A stretch of 64,000 bases of DNA from Marisa cornuarietis (taxonomy: Eukaryota; Mollusca; Gastropoda; Architaenioglossa; Ampullariidae), in the NCBI GenBank assembly GCA_004794655.1, contig SMMW01000554.1, positions 12,750,501-12,814,500 of the forward strand, written 5' to 3'. Below are positions 1-11,935 of this stretch, piece after piece (the stretch's first letter is position 1; every line of letters begins with the position of its first letter). A program made the translations under genes and the position numbers. The notes beneath the pieces were generated by a model. That model had not been told where the DNA came from, ran no database searches, and saw only the letters and a program-made list of their open reading frames with translations.

Positions 1-1860
1 TTTTGTTCTATTCCTGCTATGTTGATAACTATGTTTCCATACCATTTAATATTCCATATATTTCAAAACCATTTGACACAACTCCATTCCTGTACATTGT
101 GATATTCAGCAAGAAAAGGCTGGTGGTTAATTTTTATAAAAATTCTTAGCTGTGCACCAAACAGAACGAAAATGACAAAGACTTTATTATTGATTCTAGA
201 GAAGTATTTTGCTGTCTTTTCATCAAGAACGGGAGGATTTTTCATTGTTTGCTTTGCCAAATTATTCTAGATATATATACCCTAACTATTAATTGTGGGT
301 TAACACACTGGCTTCAACTATCCACCATTGCTGACATGCAACCTTTGCTCTCTGACCATTGACACAATATGCACTGTATTAAGCAGTCAGTACTTTGGGT
401 GAAAATACTCTTTCAAAGTGACTTTTACAAAATCTTATGCTCTCATTTCTTATAACAACTATAAAAGTGTACATATTTTGACATTTTTCTTTGCATTCTG
501 TTTTGCAATCAACTTACTGAAATTTCATACTTTGTGGTGCCCATTACTGCCTAACTGGCAAAAACAAAATCTCAAGTCTTCCTTCTTCTAATTCTGTTAA
601 CTATGGTTTGCTTTCTCTTGGTTCATGCTACTGATGAGCGCTCGAAAACCAGTGCTGCCATCAGAAGGTTAGACAATAATGAAAATATTATGTCAGTTTA
701 TTTGACCCTAATTTGCCTGCACATACAGGGAGCTTGCTTGTGTGTACAAGCTGTTTGATGCCATAAAGAAGTGAAGTGACCTTTGTGTATTATTTTGACA
801 TGCAATAAATAAACTCCCCTTGGAAGAAAATAATCCAGATCTATTTTTTACTTTGTCAGCCAAGTGTCTAACTTCATGCATAACTAAAGGAATCTGGCGG
901 AAGTGGGTTTACTTTTAAAAGCCAAAGAAAATTGCTTAGAATGATATCTTGCTCTTAGACGTAACTTTACACAGCACACATCAACTGCATATATTAAAAA
1001 TGAAAATTTTCTGAGACAACTAACAATCTAGACTTATGAAGCAACTATATTTAATTAGTTAAGGGTTGTTTTCTTAAATACCACAACTTTGGCCAGAATG
1101 TTTTAAAAACGTTCAAAAAAACAAAGACTAAAGCTGGTACAACCTTACCATTGTAATTTTTTTTAAACTAATCAAATCTAATTGTATATATTTTTTATGT
1201 TTCTTACATGGATGAATGCCTGCATAAATGCATGCATGTGTGCACGTAAGAATTTCTTGTTTTCCATTCGTCTAGGAATCTTAATACTTTTTCATAAGAC
1301 AATGACTGTCTATAATATTTAGCTCTGCAGTGCAAAATTAGTTTGACAAATTTAATTCCAGCTTCATGCTAAATAAATCCTTTGAACCTGTGTTGGGGGA
1401 GGAGGGGGTGGTTCTGTAACTTATTGTCTAAGGAGTAACACTTAAGTTTTGTAGTATGGAGGTTGTTGGCTGTGATTTTGCTAGTGTGGTTTATTTAAAT
1501 TTTAAGTTTTGTTTCCTTTTGTTTAGTTGACAGACTGCAGTTTGCTGATTAGAGTCTACATTTTCAAATAAGATTAGAATTTCATATTTCGCAAGTTCTG
1601 TTAATGGTGAATGTTTCCCGTTTCTCTTTGTGAAGAAGTATCTTTTATATTTATAACTATGATCTTCAGTATCTAAGAATATAAATCAGCATTATTTGAA
1701 TTGATGCTGCAGTCGTCAATTTGAAGAGAAAAAAAGATTTGTTTTCCAGTATGCCATCTGTCGAAGACTGAAGTTTTCACTTAACGCATAAAAGTTGAGG
1801 ATATATTTTGAAGTTATCCAAACTATCATTTGAAGTACCAACACTAGGTGCATGCACGTG

Positions 1861-1888
1861 CACACGCACACACACACACACACACACA
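1861..1888. repeat. (CA)n microsatellite
   Basis: A run of CA dinucleotides (about 14 units with one G interruption) followed by aggcac. It creates the poly-Cys/Val stretch in the minus-strand shadow frame. Confidence 0.95.
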
Positions 1889-3439
1889 GGCACAAAGTTG
1901 TTAAGCAATGCCCTTGTAGATTTGTAAGGTTGTGAAAACTATAGTGGTAGAGAGTATAAACTGTTTTGACCTTCTTATGTCTGTGCTTCTCATACCTGAG
2001 TATGAATAAAGAGTGAATAAAACTGTTAGTATTTTTGGTATGCTTGCACACTGCATACATGGATGCGTGCAAGTGCAAAAGCATATTTGTGAATAGAAGG
2101 CACCTTAAAGTGTATCCTCGGAGTGGGGAGAGTAAGCAGTCATTTTCTATGATATTAATCATGTGATAACTCTTCTTGTTTTTTTGAGATTTAAGAAATC
2201 ACAAATTCCTTTTATTTTTACCCATATTTATTGACCGACAGTTTCTTCTCATTCTCCTTTCATTCTTCATCTCTGTCGCTTGTGATGCAGTACAGCCATT
2301 TGTCAAATAGCTATTTTTATGTTTCCTTTTGTTTTTTCCAAATTATGTAATCCATCCTGTCATGCTGAAAATCTAGTGAGCAATAGTGTTTCATGAACAT
2401 AAATTAATGTGGCATTTATTAGCTTACGCTGCAAACTAATTCAAAATATATATTTAGCAAATATTGCCTTTACCATATATTTCTTTATAATATGAGTAAG
2501 GATAGAGTCTTTGGTCACACAGAAACTTAAAGGCTTGAATGATACAAAATGGCTTTGTGTATATTTGCATATTACTGGAAAAATGATTTCTAAATGACAA
2601 AATGGTGGAGAGTTTTATCGGTATAACAGAATATGATGGTAAAGATTTTAGACTGAATTACATGGCTGGGTGAGAGGTTTGGGTTCTTTTTTAAATAACG
2701 GGGTGGGGTGTTGTAAAGAAATCCTCTGGAGAAAAAATAATTTTCCTACTGTGGCATCCAAAAAAAGGAGTTTGTAGGCCTGAATTTTAAACAGGGTTAC
2801 TATCATAACAAATGGTTACTGGTACCGAATCCATTTGCAAGTCAAAAACAATATATCAACATTTATTGATCTAATCTAAACATTTTAAGTATTCTGCTTA
2901 CAAGACAGAAATATGCGTTTTATATTGTCCTAATACCATACCATTTTCTTGCAAAAAAGTTGCAAAGATGGGTGGATATTGTTGTATGTACATATGAATG
3001 CATTGTATGTTTTGGGTATGAGAGAGTGAGGTAGGATAGGAGTGACATTGTCAAAGAGAGAGATAATTGTCTTATTATGAACATGTGGGAAAGATTACAC
3101 ATAAAGCAGAAATCCATCCCCATTCTTTGCCAGAATGCTTCCACTGCCTACAGTAAAGCCCTTGTCCTTTTTTTCAGAAATACATTATAGAGAGATTTAG
3201 GGCATTGTGGGAGGGTTTTTTTTAATAAAGATTTGTTTGAAAACTTCATGCTACCAACTTTCATTTGAATATCATAAAAATAAATGATGGTGAGGACATC
3301 TTGCAACTTAAAAAGTGAAAAACAAATTAGAGATTAGGGAGAGAAAAAAACAGCAGTCGTAAATCAGCAATATTTTGTACGTATCATCATTGGTTGTCTG
3401 AAGGGAGCTGGGTAACAATCATGCAAGAGTCTCTTCTTA

Positions 3440-3650
3440 TTATTATTCCTTTTCGCCCCAAGTGGAGCATAGGGCCACAACTACACCACTCCAGCGAACC
3501 CGGTTCTGGGCCTCCCTCCCCAGTTGGGCCCATGTCATTCCAGCTGCCTCCACCTCACCGTGGACCGATCCTCTCCACGTCTGTCTGGGTCTCCCAACCC
3601 TGCACCTCCCCTGTGGGTTCCAGTCCAGAGCTTGTCCATGCAAGAGACTA
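3440..3650 (-). mobile_element. 3' end of a non-LTR retrotransposon ORF2 (LINE relic)
   Basis: The minus strand encodes 66 open residues (QALDWNPQGRCRVGRPRQTW, then GMTWAQLGREAQNRVRW and VALCSTWGEKE, stop). This matches the C-terminal tail of LINE reverse transcriptases in invertebrates (RxALxWNPQGxRxxGRPxxTW). A short TAA/AAG-rich tail follows (aataataataagaagag on the minus strand, about 3440-3424), consistent with the element's 3' end. The piece is 5'-truncated but its tail is undecayed, so insertion was fairly recent. Confidence 0.8.
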
Positions 3651-3932
3651 AAATAGTTCTTATTCTGATGGGCTTTTAAAATCAGCTCTTAGTTTATTTT
3701 TGTGCTCTAGTTTAACTCTAGTTTAGAAGAATAAAGAAAGAGTTAATTCCAGGTACAATTGGTAAGTGCATTCCTGTGTGCAACAACTGCACCAAATTTT
3801 GATGACTCCAGGTGTACGAGACAGGGAGAGAGAGAGAGAAAGGGACAAATGAATGAACAAACTATTGTTTTATAGGACATTATTTTATTAGCAGTTTTTT
3901 AAATCATGAGTTTTTCAGGGGAAGGGGGTAGC

Positions 3933-4050
3933 TTTTTCAGTGGTTTGAAAGTTTATGAATGGTTATTTTTCAGTGGTTCAAAAGTTTATGGAAATTTTGA
4001 GTGGTTTAGGTGTTAATTTTCAGTGATTTCAAAGTTCAGGTGTGGTTAAT
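3933..4050. repeat. degenerate short tandem repeat (about 30-50 bp spacing)
   Basis: Units begin tttttcagtggtttgaaagt at 3933, tttttcagtggttcaaaagt at 3965 and ttttcagtgatttcaaagtt at 4017, with a partial unit (gagtggtttagg) between the last two. No function is apparent. Confidence 0.7.
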
Positions 4051-4956
4051 TTGACTGGAAAATTGTTTTCTTGGGTTTAAGATGTTTTTGTTGCGCAGTT
4101 ACTGAAGAAAGTCATAAGTTGAGGACTTTTTTGTTTTGCTAACATGTCTACCTTGATTATTTAATTCAGATTTCAGTTGGTTTTTCCTTAAGTGACAGCT
4201 CAGTCCTCTGTTGTTGCTCCTGGAAATGTACATCTTCCTGAACATCAAAATTGTATTTTTTAATACCATGAGTGAATACTGGGGTATTTGTGTAAACTGC
4301 TTCATTGTTTAGAATGTTAAGAGTAGCATATTTTTATTTTAGATTCAAGTACATTGTTTGTGCATATGTTTACAAATAACAGTGGTGAATGCATGATGTA
4401 GGGACAATTTTAAAGAAACTAAGTTATATCACACTTATCACACTTATCACACTGCTCTCTCTCTCTTCATTAACATCATTGTGTGCTTTTACATAAATGC
4501 AGTGAACTGAATCTGGAGTCTTGTTGAAGTAATAAATTTAGGAAATAATTACCTTGTGTATGGGTGAATGTATTGCGCATGCCTGAGTGTGCATATTCAT
4601 TTGTATGTGTATACATTGTTGCTAACTTTGGGTTTATTTATTGTTTTGAAAAATATTGTAAAAAAAATATTTTTTTTAAGTCTTAAAATGTACTCGAGTT
4701 CAAAGAGGATTCAAGATAAAGATAAAAAGATAAAGAAGAGTGTCATTTCCTAAGAATAAGAAATCTCTGCAAGTTAAACACACCAGCCTGTGGTCACATC
4801 TACAGGCTGTGAATAGCCTGGGTCCAGATGATTAAAGAAATGGTAGGGGTCACTTGGCTCATTAACAGAGAGGGCAAGGTTATGGGCCAGGGAAGGCGAG
4901 GGGCTGACAAGAGTCCCTGATTATTTTGATCGATTTCTGTTTACTGTGGCTCGTTT

Positions 4957-5042
4957 TACAGGCTACAGGCATGTGTTGATAAGGCAAACTGCCTGAAGTA
5001 CCTGAACGACTCAAATACTGGATATTTCTTCGATGTACAGTA
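4957..5042 (+). CDS. possible terminal coding exon (tentative)
   Basis: A good acceptor (ctcgttttacag, 3' end 4961) opens a frame reading LQACVDKANCLKYLNDSNTG and YFFDVQ before TAA at about 5040-5042. It sits where the T-rich, apparently plus-transcribed sequence ends. The peptide is not recognised and no partner exon was found upstream, so it may be chance. Confidence 0.15.
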
Positions 5043-6520
5043 ACATTAGTGATGACTGCGAGGGGTGGGGAGGGTAAGACCAGCTTGGAATTCTTTTCTT
5101 TCCTGTTTCACATGCACCCGCTTTCTTTGACTCTCCCGCGTTCTGTTTTCATGCGATTTTACCCCCTCTAGCAAATGACGACCTGGTTTATCTGATTGTG
5201 ACAAACAGATCTGTGCTAGTGAGCAACAGCTAATGCTGATTGTGCTCAACGGGCGGAGCGACATGGATTGTGTTCCAGTCAACACCATCAGCCATGTTAA
5301 TAATCCACAACTGGCGCGGGTCGGAGACTCACCTTATAGCTGCTCGTCCCACCTGTGACATGATTAAAGGTGCGCACATGATTGGTGTAGTTATTTTCGA
5401 AGCTGACGAGCATCCAGATCCGGGACAGGACGTCGATCGTTCGTGCCGAAAACCTCTCCATCTCGAGCTGCCACACCCTCACTGAACCACCCGCAGTCCC
5501 TGTAACGCTGCACACAGCTCAGTGCATGGCTGCTGCCACAAAGCCTGATGCCTCGCACGGACTATCGAATGTCTGGATAGATTACTATTCGTGCTATAAA
5601 AGTTAATATTTTAAAAGCAAAAAAAAACGTAGAGAAGGTGATTGTTTCAGACAATGAGGACTATATAAGTGGATGAAGGGACACAAGCAGAGGAAGGAGT
5701 CAGGTCTCGACCTTTAATTACACTCATCCTACACCAACCATAGGACCCAATCCAAAGAGACAGCACGTTTTTTTAAAGTGTCCCCGTAACCTCAAACAGT
5801 TAAGAAAATACCACATTTAATCAGCATCAGCCTTGATCATGTTTAGATTGCAACATGGCGTAAGTCTTTTTAAAAATTATTTTCAAATTGATAGTTTTGA
5901 GTTGTGGGTGAAAGTGAAACACCTTCGAGATCACACCTATGGCAGAAGAAGAAAGGACCATGACCTGTACCCCTGGAATGTGAACTGTATGCGAATTTCG
6001 AGACTTTACAGGAACTCACAGAATTTCCGACAAGAACAGGCCTTCAAGTGTAAAGAAAATTTGGACCTACGGAGAGAACAAAAAATATATATCGCGCACG
6101 GTCCCCATGACATTATGATGAGGTGGCCATGGTCCCGCTCTTCTCGCTCCTCACCCGGCTGTCATTGAACGATGGCGCCTGTCACAGTCTTTCCACCCGT
6201 ATCCTCTCCCGCTGTTGAAGCAGCATCACTCTGGCAACACGGTCATTGATCCGTGGAACATCGCTAGCCTCAGGAGTGGTGCCTCACCTAATTAGGAACT
6301 TGATCACATTTATACGGTAGTTAGGGGTTGGGCTATAGAGGAAGGTTCGTATTTACCACATAAGTAACCGTCCGAAAATTGTATGGCCACTTCTGTATGT
6401 GGGAAGGAGACAGAAACGCTCATTAAACACCAGTTTTGGTATTGTAAAATGTGATAGTCTCAGACGTTGCTTCTGAGGAGAAAATGGTTGAAATTGTGAA
6501 CTGCTTCACTTTATTTAATA

Positions 6521-6537
6521 ATAATAATAATAATAAA
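6521..6537. repeat. (AAT)n microsatellite
   Basis: Six uninterrupted AAT units followed by aaacgcgcg. Confidence 0.9.
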
Positions 6538-7739
6538 CGCGCGAATTGTATATTTCATCCTTTCCTAAGGACCGACTGTCTTGTTTAAATAATTTGTAGC
6601 TGCACGTGTATAAATTTTTTTAACCGATCATGTGCCAGGGCTGGACTTAACGAGTAGTCGTTGCTAGGCGAGGCTGCGACAACCACAGGAGAGGTCGAAG
6701 GTCTCGGGCGTGGCATTTACCTCCTCTTCCATCTTTCCTAGCAAATGCGTAGATTGATACTGGCTCAACAGAAAAATCCGTGATCATAGCAATGCGATGC
6801 TAGATAAAAAAAAAAAAAAATTTTGACAAATATTCTTGGGTCTTGCTACTTGTACAGAGAAATAATCGAATATCATTAATAATAATAATATCAACAGAAA
6901 ATGTAAACTTGCAGCGGTGGAGTAGTATGTTGACTCTTAAAACAAAATTCAGTCATGTCCCATGACATCAGCAAAAAAGAAAACCCTCAGGAAATACGGA
7001 TACGTAGACACAAGTGTGGTGTATCGACTACATGCATGCAGAAAAGTAGGCACGTGTAAACACATAATTACGAATGAGCTGGACGCCGGATGAAGTAAAC
7101 GGGATTTTTAGACAGATGCACCTGCAGTAACAGGAGTGGTCAGGACAAGAGCTGATGGATTTTGATGAGAATTCGATAGACGAGCCAACTTGGTTATTAT
7201 TGTCAGAACTTCCTAGCTTGAAACTCGTGTTGTTACACCATTTGCTGTGCTCTCCTCTCTCTCTCTCTTCCTCTGTACGTGGCATGTGTGCTCAGAGTGA
7301 AACACCACCTTTCTCTCTCTCTAACTCACGCCGTGCATGCACATACACAAATTACAAAGGTCCAATAAAAGAAATACTAGCTACCTTCTGTGAAATAACC
7401 GCGACATACCCGCTAGTAGTACTGAACTAGAGTGTGAAATAAACCCTGACAATCGTTCAAACATTTCACAAGGAAAATGCTTCTCGCTTACATTAGGTCT
7501 CACATTGGTAAACTTGGAATTCTTGGAAGGAGATACGAGAGCTGAAAAAGTTGGATGACAGCAGCAGGAGGGTCGGGGGACTGAACGGAGTCTTTCCCTA
7601 AAGGTTCCTACTATAACTTTCCGCGACTTGCCCTGGGGTGATGTCTTTATGCCAGTATCGATACTGTCCAACGGTTCGGTCGAAATTTGCTGACTCGTTG
7701 GAAACGATTCTTGGCACACTTCGAAAATATCAAAACGTA

Positions 7740-9400
7740 AACAAACGCTCGCGCGGCTGTCTGAACAGTCGATCGCCCTCCCTCCCTCGCTCCCTCTATT
7801 TCCCATTCCCGCTGTGTCTGATACCTTTCTGAGAACTCGAATCTGTGGCAGAGCTCTCCTGTGCTAACAGTAGGGATCGCGAAGTCGCCAGTATCAACGC
7901 TGACTTGAGAGTCGACATCGATCCCCAGCTCACCACCCACAAGGACTTTAGTCACGTCTGTTCCGCCTCCGCCGCCGCTCCACCTCCGCGCGCGACAGCC
8001 GCCAGCTGCTTGCTGCCCTCTCCGAGCTGGCGTACGTGACGCGGTGCGCGTGCATCCTGCGCAAAGCTTTGCGATACACCGCGCGTGTCTTTCTTTTGCG
8101 CAAAGGATGTTAAGGCTACGAGAGAGAGGGGAAAAAAAGGTAATTTCGACTCGTACATCAGGTTCCCGTTCATCCACACTCGGATTCCTACATTGCAGCC
8201 ATTCTGTTCGCTACCTGCTCCCGACAGGTGTTCTCAGACGGACACTTTCAACCAACAGGAATTTTGTCAAGGACAAATTTCTTTCCACAAAAAGTTTTTT
8301 TTATTGCCTGAACTTGTGTTGCCTTGTAAATGAAAGGCTTTGCAGCAGAAAACAGCTTGGGCTGCCTTTCTTTTTTTAAATAAATAACTACAGACATAAC
8401 TCTTATACGATTGGTTACTAGGGGATGAGCTCATAAACACGAAACAGAACGACGTGTCACAATGATGATATGGTGCCACCATGCGATAATTATAAATATA
8501 TATTGCGTCCTGTTCTCCGACATCCCGCTTCCTACAGGTTCAATAAATTCATTCCTGTCTCTTGTCACTGAGTTGCTCCAAGCTGCGAGGTTCAGTGAAG
8601 GTGCACGTGCAGTCTTTCTTGGCAACAGCCTGGAAATTTCCCAACTGAAGCTAATTGCTCCAGTGGGTATTTGACTTTTTCTGTGCATGTATATATCCTT
8701 TTGAGTACATTGCACTGATATTGTATACACACGTGACCGTGGATGTTGTGTGATTTTGTACGTGCGTGCGCGAAGGGAAACGTGGGTGTGCGCGTGACGT
8801 GTCAACGTGTGCTTGGGTGTAAATATACACAAAATACGCCACACCTCACTGTTTTGTTTTTTTACACACACGCGCGAGCACAGAGAGAGAGAGAGTGTGT
8901 GTGAATACTTGCATTTACATTTCCCACTCACGACTCTATGTACGCACACATACGCGCGCATCGCGGGGATCAGGCACCGGCCCTCCGTGCGAAGGATCAG
9001 GATGACCTCAAGGCCTTGCCCTCCATCAAACTACACTAGTCTCGCTCCCGTTCGTTTGCACGTACGCGCACGTTCCGTTTCGCATGCACGACCCACGAGC
9101 AGTCTGCAGTCAACCTTCGGTTTCTGACTGGCAAAGATCTGACAATTCAGAGGGTCGAAAGGTTAGAAGTGAAGCTCAGATGCCGGTCAAAGAGAAGCGG
9201 CCCTGGCAAACAATCACTCACGTGCCGCCCTCGCCATGTTACAGTAACGTCAACGTTACGCCCCGCTGCACTGTTGTGCCCGCTTGCATGCAGGTGGCGA
9301 ACGTAGCGCCGTGGGTTTAGCGAGTATAGCGTATTGCACCCGATGACACGGCGCGTGTTGCGACCTCGGCCCGCCCTCCATACATGCTGCATGGCGCCTG
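7740..9400. promoter_or_regulatory. CpG-richer domain, possible promoter region
   Basis: CpG dinucleotides and GC content are clearly higher than in flanking DNA (for example cctccgcgcgcgacagccgcc near 7986 and cgcgtgacgtgtcaacgtg near 8791). It holds a 14-bp perfect palindrome (cgcaaagctttgcg, 8060-8073) and a C/EBP-like ttgcgcaa at 8096-8103. No exon can be assigned. Gastropod genomes can keep CpGs unmethylated in non-genic DNA, so this is not proof of a promoter. Confidence 0.3.
8850..8905. repeat. CA/GA/GT-rich simple sequence
   Basis: tttacacacacgcgcgagcacagagagagagagagtgtgtgtg, a composite of short dinucleotide runs. Confidence 0.85.
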
Positions 9401-9879
9401 TTCTTTAGTTTCCTTGTGTCGTCCAGCGTTCATTCATCGTCATGGCGAAGCTGATGATGATTCCAGTGAATGTCGTGTAAACATCTAGCCGTGTGAGTTC
9501 CAGACTCTCCCACCCTCCCTAAACCCTCCCCAGTTTTGTGTGAGTGTGCGTGCGCGCGCACCCAAGCAAAGATGCGCGCGTTGACTGACGCAGAAGGGTT
9601 GGGGTCGGGGGAAGGGAAGAGAGAGCATCTCTGGGAGAAAGCAGATTAACTGCTGTAAAGTTTGACATCTTCCCTTCCCTCTTCTGCGTAAGCGAGAAAA
9701 ATGATAGAGTCCAGACAACTGAGAAGTCTTCATCGTTGGAACATGACCCGCACCCTGCGTGCTGCATTGACGTCAAAGTGAAACCAGTAAAAAAAAAAAT
9801 GGGTGAGGGATGAAGAACTGATAAAGTAAACCAGGTTTTACCAGTTGTATCTGTGTACAAAGCACAGTCACCTCCCTGG

Positions 9880-10070
9880 TGGGTTCCCAAGGACTCCTGG
9901 CAACACTAAAACGGTGCAAACTTGGTCTGGTTTGGCCATGTGACCCGGTACAACACTCTTAAGACCATCCTTCTTGGAACTCCAAAGGGAGTAGGACGCC
10001 AAGAACTGGCTGGAAAACATAAAGGAGTAGACAGAAACTTCGCACTTCAGACATTCTTGCTGCCGCTCAG
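9880..10070 (+). mobile_element. RTE-type LINE relic (C-terminal ORF2 fragment)
   Basis: The plus strand encodes VWFGHVTRYNTLKTILLGTP and then KGVGRQELAGKHKGVDR, a decayed version of the LA/[30 protein letters not shown] motif at the end of RTE-like reverse transcriptases. Upstream lkrcKL is in another frame, so a frameshift is present. Non-functional. Confidence 0.75.
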
Positions 10071-10542
10071 TAAAGACCACTTTGAGAAGAAATTTCAGCG
10101 GCCGCGTCCATCATTACCCTCCCCCACTTCACACCTTCCCCACCTCTACGGACGAGGGATTGAAGTGAACTGAACTCTGCTTTTAACCCCCGCACCCACC
10201 ACAAAAACAACAACAAAATACCAAAACTCGTGGTAGTCGATGTCCAGCATCTCTCCCTGTCCACTAGCGCCCTCTCTTGAAACGAATTTAGAAACACACA
10301 CAGGGCCGCATACTCTGCTCATTATATATGTTGTGTTCCAGTTTGCGTGCTGCATCATGGTGGATGTGAAAGGGAGGGGAACGTTGCATAATTATTCCTG
10401 CTTCTATTTTTAGTCACGAAAGCGCTAGTAAATGTACACATCTGTCCACTTCCTCTTGTAATCTTACAGCCACTTACATAAATGAAAGGGTCGTACACAA
10501 ACCTCCATCTCTTTATAAAACAGACAATATACTACGTGCCTC

Positions 10543-10554
10543 TGCGCATGCGCA
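10543..10554. promoter_or_regulatory. perfect palindromic NRF1 motif
   Basis: tgcgcatgcgca matches the NRF1 consensus YGCGCAYGCGCR at every position on both strands. It is isolated in a moderately GC region. No adjacent exon was identified. Confidence 0.4.
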
Positions 10555-10649
10555 CTAGAATGATGGAAACGAGGCTGGTTGCAAGAAAGTTTATTTCCTC
10601 ACATAATACTTAAAGAAAGAGGAATTTAAAGCTACCCCACCACTCACAC

Positions 10650-10664
10650 ATATATATATATATT
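10650..10664. repeat. (TA)n short microsatellite
   Basis: cacatatatatatatatt, about seven TA units. Confidence 0.8.
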
Positions 10665-11839
10665 ACTCCCCACTCTCTGACTACACAATGTGTTGCGACA
10701 GGCACTGCCTGCGAAAGGTTTACTTTATGAAATACATTTCCATACTCAGGCGCTCGGGACTATTTCCAGCTCGTCTCCATCCGTTTGACGTCTCAGTCTC
10801 CTCACTTGTGAAGAGGTGAAGTGATGGTAAGCGAAAGAAGGGTATACCGATGAGGGGTGGGGTGCGGGAATATACAAAAATAGGAGAGCGAGGTCTCGAT
10901 GCCCAGTGATGCAGAACATCCTCAACCTTCACGCTGTCGTCAACAAAGCCTCGTGATCACGTGACCGGTCACCACGACGACCTTTTTGTGCATCACCGCC
11001 ACTAGGCGACCATGGGGTGTTCCTACAGAGACACGCCCTTGTGGAGTGTCTGTACCAACGACCACTGCAGGAACAACACACACACACACACACAAGGGAA
11101 ACCCAATGTCATGGTTTCTCGACAGAAATCGATTCGGCCTGCTGTGTATATATAACACGCACTGCTAAAAATTACAACCTGTTCCGAGCCCGCATCAGTC
11201 GGTGGCGATGGTGGTGGTTGTCAGTCAATAATGACTCTGTCTCGCACATACTCTCTCTACAAAGAGAAGCCCCTCGTGTCTGCCTGTGGATCGGCATGAC
11301 ACATCATGAAACGTAATGACACAGTGCAGGCCATCGATTACACACCCCCACACTCCACCCCACTAACGCTTTATCAAGTGTATTGGTGCAAGTTTACTGA
11401 AGCTGGTCGGTCGCAAAATCGGTTACAAATTAGTGCACGTTCTACGTCAGGACAAACAACTCGTGTGTGTGTTCTTTTTTTTTTTTGAGGATAAAGAGGG
11501 TTTGTTTTGTTTTGTTTTTTATGTATCGTTGTGTTTGTTTTGTCTTTTTTAATGAGTTGACGCGTTTTTAATATTTTTTTTTATTTCTCTAGATCATTGT
11601 CGACATGCGATGCCTGTACTGGCTGTAGTTAGGCTACACCTGTTGCGGACATAGTTGTCTACACAATCTAGGGATCCCATTTACTAGTCAGAATAAAGAC
11701 CCAATTAGAGATAGGTGGACTTACCTCACATTATAACATGTAGTCCTCAAACAGACATAAAATTCCGGCAACAGTGGTCATCTGGAGTGTGGACAGTGCA
11801 CGAACACATGAAGAGCTGGGAATCCGTTGCTTTAGGAAA

Positions 11840-11935
11840 CCGCCCTAGCCTGGTGGTAAGTATGCTTTGAGCATGAAGTGGATGGTTCGAGACCCGGTCC
11901 GGCCGATGCTGGTTGCTCAGCGGAATCGGGATTCC
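11840..11935 (+). repeat. tRNA-derived SINE fragment (plus orientation)
   Basis: The sequence ccctagcctggtggtaagta then gatggttcgagacccggtcc contains an A-box-like TGGTGGTAAGT and a B box GGTTCGAGACC at tRNA-like spacing. It continues into a non-tRNA body (ctggttgctcagcggaatcgg). No tRNA cloverleaf closes, so it is a SINE head and not a tRNA gene. Confidence 0.55.

Larger units (their letters stand above)
1..4750. other. T-rich region without recognised coding sequence
   Basis: No convincing exon was seen. The plus strand is T-rich for most of the stretch, then changes near 4.75 kb. This may be transcribed sequence (intron or 3'UTR) of a plus-strand gene lying to the left. AATAAA at 4531-4536 is followed by a GT-rich run (cttgtgtatgggtg), a plausible 3' end. 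The long minus-strand reading frame at 1716-2162 runs through a CA repeat and is not a gene. Confidence 0.3.

Noticed and set aside
1716..2162. Longest reading frame of the left end (148 codons, minus strand)
   Set aside because: It runs through a CA microsatellite that gives a Cys-Val repeat. There is no domain, and composition is that of non-coding A/T-rich DNA.
4430..4455. Three tandem cacacttat units
   Set aside because: Too short to be more than slippage-generated simple sequence; no CRISPR-like spacing exists anywhere in the window.
5046..5520. Short frames on both strands around 5.0-5.5 kb
   Set aside because: Mutually overlapping on opposite strands with no domain. Only the small possible exon ending at 5042 was kept, at low confidence.
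7647..8177. 176-codon minus-strand frame in the CpG-rich region
   Set aside because: Open mainly because GC-rich DNA has few stops. No recognisable family, and overlapping open frames exist on the other strand.
8431..8961. 176-codon minus-strand frame
   Set aside because: Low-complexity (Cys/Val/His/Thr) translation of GT/CA-rich sequence. No domain or splice support.
11840..11900. Possible tRNA gene on the plus strand
   Set aside because: Only the internal promoter boxes fit. The arms do not close into a cloverleaf.
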